In this document: piece by piece, positions 8,976-11,576 of the stretch
Layout: each line of letters starts with the position of its first letter
How positions within the stretch are numbered: the stretch's first letter is position 1
From: Euperipatoides rowelli
Taxonomy: Eukaryota; Onychophora; Udeonychophora; Euonychophora; Peripatopsidae
Length of the DNA stretch: 11,576 nt
Direction: 5' to 3' (one strand)
Assembly: GCA_003024985.2 (NCBI GenBank)
Contig: PXIH01S0040346.1
Translations under genes and position numbers: made by a program
The notes under the pieces: generated by a model
The model's database searches: none
What the model saw: only the letters and a program-made list of their open reading frames with translations
Told to the model about the DNA's origin: nothing

Positions 8976-9402
8976 CAGGAGTTCCCAACCTTTTTGTACA
9001 CTAGAGCACATTCAAAATACTGGTAGGGCGGCGGGCACCGTCTATTTTGATAATTTTGATGTAGCTTCCGTCAACTATTTCCGAAATTATAAAAATAGAT
9101 GTGCGGATGTTACAAACGTGGTAAATTGTTGATTATATTTTACGCTTATTAATGTCTCATCATTTTGGCCGTCTGCATGAATTACACTCAAGTTCGTCCA
9201 TGTTAACTTGGCACAAATGGTGGAATACAAGAAAACAACTGTCTAAAATTAGTTGCCTAACCACTCACAATCTAAATCAATTGGGCTTGGAACTGCCAAG
9301 TTAACGCGGACAAGCTTTTGTTTTGTGGTCGAACAGCGGTGGGCACACACAAATTGTTGGACGGGCGCCATGGATTCCGCAGGCACAATGTTGGGAATCC
9401 TG
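8976..9402. mobile_element. hAT-type MITE, 427 bp, with inner inverted repeat
   Basis: Ends read CAGGAGTTCCCAACCTTTTTG on the left and, reverse-complemented, CAGGATTCCCAACATTGTG on the right, typical hAT terminal repeats. Perfect 8-bp duplications aattagag flank it (8968-8975 and 9403-9410). There is no coding capacity. Its interior is more GC-rich and CpG-rich than the surroundings. An additional inverted repeat (9194-9213 with 9294-9313, core GCCAAGTTAAC) could fold into a hairpin with an 80-nt loop. Confidence 0.9.
9194..9313. repeat. Inner inverted repeat of the 427-bp MITE
   Basis: Left arm TCGTCCATGTTAACTTGGCA and right arm TGCCAAGTTAACGCGGACAA pair over about 17 of 20 positions around an 80-nt loop. 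It is separate from the terminal repeats. Confidence 0.75.
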
Positions 9403-9760
9403 AATTAGAGGTTGCCATTCTGATCTCTAAAATGTTTCAGAACAATCGATCCCCAAAATGGAGTAATGCTATCAAAACCTACTAACATCAATTCTTCATC
9501 AGTAGTTTGGAACTACAACTAATACTTAGGGTATCACCCAAATCAGCAGACTCAACTTTTTAAAGAGATGATGCTTTTGTTTTACCTACTTTGGTTGGAA
9601 GCTGAGTTTCTGCAATATCTGCAACCAAGGAATGATCTAAACCTGTCTCATTAAACAATCCTGATAAATCGACTTGTCTAAAATGAAGTTTCAACTATGT
9701 TTAGGTCTACTCTCAAAATATGAAAAAAATTGAAAAACTGGCTACATTCAATGTCTTGTT
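9403..9760 (+). pseudogene. Possible distal RT remnant of the RTE-like element
   Basis: Immediately after the MITE, skipping its TSD copy, the frame reads RGC then S-D-L, as in the RT block RQGC.LSP.LFN. At 9567-9572 a DDAFVL string lies near where the catalytic YADD would be expected, though about 30 bases too far. The rest is too eroded to follow. Continuation is likely on positional grounds, but the sequence support is weak. Confidence 0.3.
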
Positions 9761-9955
9761 CATTTGGAATATGTTTTATCTGCTTTTCACAAGCTATTAG
9801 AAAAACACTAATTTTTACCCAATACAGACAGTTTTACAATTAAATGATAAACATTATACTGTATAAATTTGTTTATAAAATAGCCAAATAAATTTGTTGA
9901 ATAATTTTGACATAAGGATGGATCGGCAAAATGAAATACAACTAACATTCACCCA

Positions 9956-10774
9956 AAAATGTATTTAAAATACAAAATAGGGCCTATAAATTAAAATACA
10001 AAATGTTTTAGTATTATCAACTTTCTCAAAATATCAAATTTATAAAAATTCACTTGTTTTGCTAAACATTTTTCCCCGGCAACAATTATAATGCTAATCA
10101 TCAATTTATGTTTTTTTTTTCTTTTAAAACTAGCATTTTAAACTTCAACGTAATTTCTATGATAACCTCTTGGCAAAGAGTGTTTTTACCATGACAATGA
10201 ATTTCATGAAACTTTCATCGTGCTTCACAAGTCCTAACTTCAATTTTTGTAATTTAAATTTTTCAAAATAAAAAAATAATTATCACACATTTAGCCTAAT
10301 CTTTTTGAGGGATAAGGTAAATCACAGAAAGGATTAAAATTTATATAGTAACACACAATTATCTTAATGGGAAAAAACTGTGTCAGCATACATGATTTTT
10401 TTCATTTGATCATTTTCAGACACCAAAGCGGACTAAATATACTGGTATCTAATTTTGTGATAAGCTTAATTAGCCTATTCATATGAGAACCAAAAAATAT
10501 ATAGCTTACAATATATTTTCATTTAATTTATTTGGTTCTTTCTCTGTACTTGGGATATAAATGTTTGAAAATCTTAATCTTTATTGTTATAGCAATTATT
10601 CATCTGCGTGAAAAATAAATTATTGATTTTAACTTGCACAACTTAACTTACCATTTTCAAATTTGATTTTTTTTAATGATAAAATAATTTGCGCAAATTT
10701 ATCTTATAATTTAGAGTATATTTGTAAATTATAAAGTAGCCTACGTATCTAAAATGCGTTTAAAATACAAAATG
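9956..10774 (+). repeat. Pair of dispersed 24-bp direct repeats
   Basis: The word TTTAAAATACAAAAT with shared AAAATG upstream appears at 9956-9979 and 10751-10774 (21 of 24 positions equal). A partial third copy (ttaaaatacaaaatg) lies near 9991-10005. It may be a remnant of a local duplication or a chance AT-rich word. Confidence 0.4.
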
Positions 10775-10811
10775 CTTTTATAATCTATTTTTGCTATAAA
10801 ATATTAAATAC

Positions 10812-10838
10812 TTTATTATTATTATTATTATTATTATA
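10812..10838 (+). repeat. (ATT)n microsatellite
   Basis: About eight uninterrupted ATT units within intronic-type DNA. Confidence 0.85.
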
Positions 10839-11090
10839 TTACTGGCAAAAAAAAAGTAAAGTAATAGCAATACAAAAGTAATTTGTTACAGTATGTCATT
10901 TCATTACTGTCCAAGCCTTGACCATAAGATGCACCGGTTCTAGTAATCTAGTCAAATCAATGAGCCATTTAAAAATAAATGAAAATCTTTTATAGTCTGT
11001 TGTTGTCCGGCATATTTGTATTAAGTGGTATATTGTTGATGATTGATCTTAATCTACTTCATGTAGAATTATGTTGAACTGTATAAATTA

Positions 11091-11133
11091 CTTTTTTTTT
11101 ACAATTTATTTTTTTTTTTTTTTTTTATTTCAG
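11091..11133 (+). other. 3' splice site with long polypyrimidine tract
   Basis: A nearly continuous T tract ends in TTTATTTCAG, with AG at 11132-11133. It directly precedes the conserved coding stretch. A branch-point-like CTTAAT is near 11049. A strong, unambiguous acceptor. Confidence 0.85.
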
Positions 11134-11459
11134 GACATAAATTAGTATCAGCTGTAGGCACTACTACTTGGCAACAGCACCTTAATAGTAGTAGTACTTC
11201 TACTAACTCTGATATTGTTCCTAAAGTTCCTGTTAGTGATAAAAGCAGCCCTTTAGGGTCAATTAAAAGAGGTACAGGAGGACGATCTTCTTTCAGTGGC
11301 ATTGTTGCTACTGTATTTGGAGCTACGGGATTTTTTGGTAGATATGTTGTTAATAAACTGGGAAAAATTGGTTCTCAAGTTATCATCCCTTATAGAGGTG
11401 ATTCCTATGATGTTCTACGACTTCGAATGTGCGGTGATTTAGGCCAAGTCTTATTTTTT
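11134..11459 (+). CDS. NDUFA9: Internal exon of NDUFA9, complex I 39-kDa subunit
   Basis: NDUFA9 is an accessory subunit of mitochondrial NADH:ubiquinone oxidoreductase in the matrix arm. It has an atypical short-chain dehydrogenase fold that binds NADPH and stabilises the complex. The exon starts in phase with two bases finishing a split codon, then 108 codons, and ends exactly after a codon (Phe-Phe). It encodes a variable Ser/Thr-rich leader ([18 protein letters not shown]), likely the end of the targeting presequence, then the conserved [20 protein letters not shown], the Rossmann glycine motif GATGFFG (11319-11339, GxxGxxG), [17 protein letters not shown] and DLGQVLFF. No in-frame ATG precedes the conserved part, so the start codon lies in an upstream exon not found here; later exons lie right of the window. 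Arg-Met-Cys-Gly before DLGQ is a mild variant. Identification is firm. Confidence 0.95.
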
Positions 11460-11576
11460 GTGAGTAGTTGTATATGATATATTAGAAGTAATATAACCTT
11501 TAATAAACATTGTCATGTCAGCATTAAGTTATTTATTGTCAATTATAGTCTACTGTATATAATATACTATGTACTG
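11457..11576 (+). other. 5' splice site and start of next NDUFA9 intron
   Basis: Coding sequence meets GTGAGT (11460-11465), a canonical donor. Reading through would give a stop within six codons (TGA near 11475). The remainder to the window edge is AT-rich with no coding signal. Confidence 0.9.

Larger units (their letters stand above)
4020..9410 (+). mobile_element. RTE-like non-LTR retrotransposon, broken by three insertions
   Basis: Pieces of one ORF2-like protein occur in order on the plus strand: APE-type endonuclease (4390-5125), linker (5126-5680), start of reverse transcriptase (5690-5850), then RT continuing at 8051-8127, 8675-8975 and after 9402. The gaps are DNA transposons with their own TSDs. 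Net coding length between the endonuclease start and the last RT motif, after subtracting insertions, is about 1.8 kb, which suits an RTE-type ORF. The 5' boundary near 4020 is inferred from non-coding sequence of UTR character; the 3' end is not defined. Many stops and frameshifts show an old inactive copy. Protein wording is closest to RTE-family elements often mislabelled 'craniofacial development protein 2-like'. Confidence 0.85.
9761..11090. other. AT-rich stretch, probably intron of NDUFA9
   Basis: No gene on either strand. It holds an (ATT)n tract at about 10812-10838 and a pair of 24-bp near-repeats (9956-9979 and 10751-10774). Intronic status follows from the downstream splice acceptor; the intron's left end is not identified. 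Confidence 0.5.

Noticed and set aside
8976-9402. tRNA-derived SINE
   Set aside because: No A-box/B-box pair or tRNA-like head seen; terminal inverted repeats and an 8-bp TSD identify a hAT MITE instead.
11099-11302. Minus-strand 67-aa frame opposite the NDUFA9 exon
   Set aside because: Shadow; the plus strand carries conserved complex I protein between clear splice sites.
1-11576. CRISPR array, bacterial operon, rRNA or tRNA genes
   Set aside because: No spaced direct repeats, cloverleaf or rRNA wording; splice sites and transposons show eukaryotic DNA.

Overview
This is eukaryotic, almost certainly invertebrate animal, nuclear DNA. It is AT-rich and has no bacterial-style gene packing. 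Its one recognisable host coding segment is a spliced exon of a mitochondrial complex I subunit, and its transposons are of animal type (RTE-like LINE, hAT MITEs, a CACTA-type element). Exon wording and transposon families suggest an arthropod or another invertebrate; the species cannot be fixed from sequence alone.

Layout. 1-760 (minus strand): decayed gag-like ORF1 of a retroelement with a CCHC zinc knuckle, running off the left edge. 760-3590: mostly AT-rich noncoding DNA with simple repeats; around 2060-2710 there are two unrecognised short ORFs and an octamer plus TATA motif pair. 3590-3850: a locally CpG-rich, promoter-like patch with an NRF-1-type palindrome, a CRE half-site and an RFX X-box. 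About 4020-9410, possibly to 9760: one old plus-strand RTE-like LINE (5' UTR, endonuclease, linker, reverse transcriptase), broken by three later DNA transposons. These are (i) a 2197-bp CACTA-type element (5854-8050, TSD TAA) carrying an antisense decayed transposase-like gene, (ii) a 547-bp hAT-type MITE (8128-8674, 8-bp TSD cacatgaa), and (iii) a 427-bp hAT-type MITE (8976-9402, 8-bp TSD aattagag). Removing each insertion with one TSD copy rejoins the LINE, exactly in frame for the first two. 9760-11090: AT-rich DNA, probably intronic. 11134-11459: an internal exon of NDUFA9 with a strong 3' splice site and a canonical 5' splice site, followed by the next intron.

How the parts relate. The only functional gene seen is NDUFA9 on the plus strand. 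The transposon pile-up lies upstream of its exon and may sit in its first intron; the CpG-rich patch with an NRF-1-like site is a candidate, unproven, promoter for it. All transposon coding regions are broken by stops and frameshifts, so none looks autonomous. The points most worth a second look are the three-fold nested insertion with intact duplications, and the physical link between a widespread uncharacterised protein family and CACTA-type termini.
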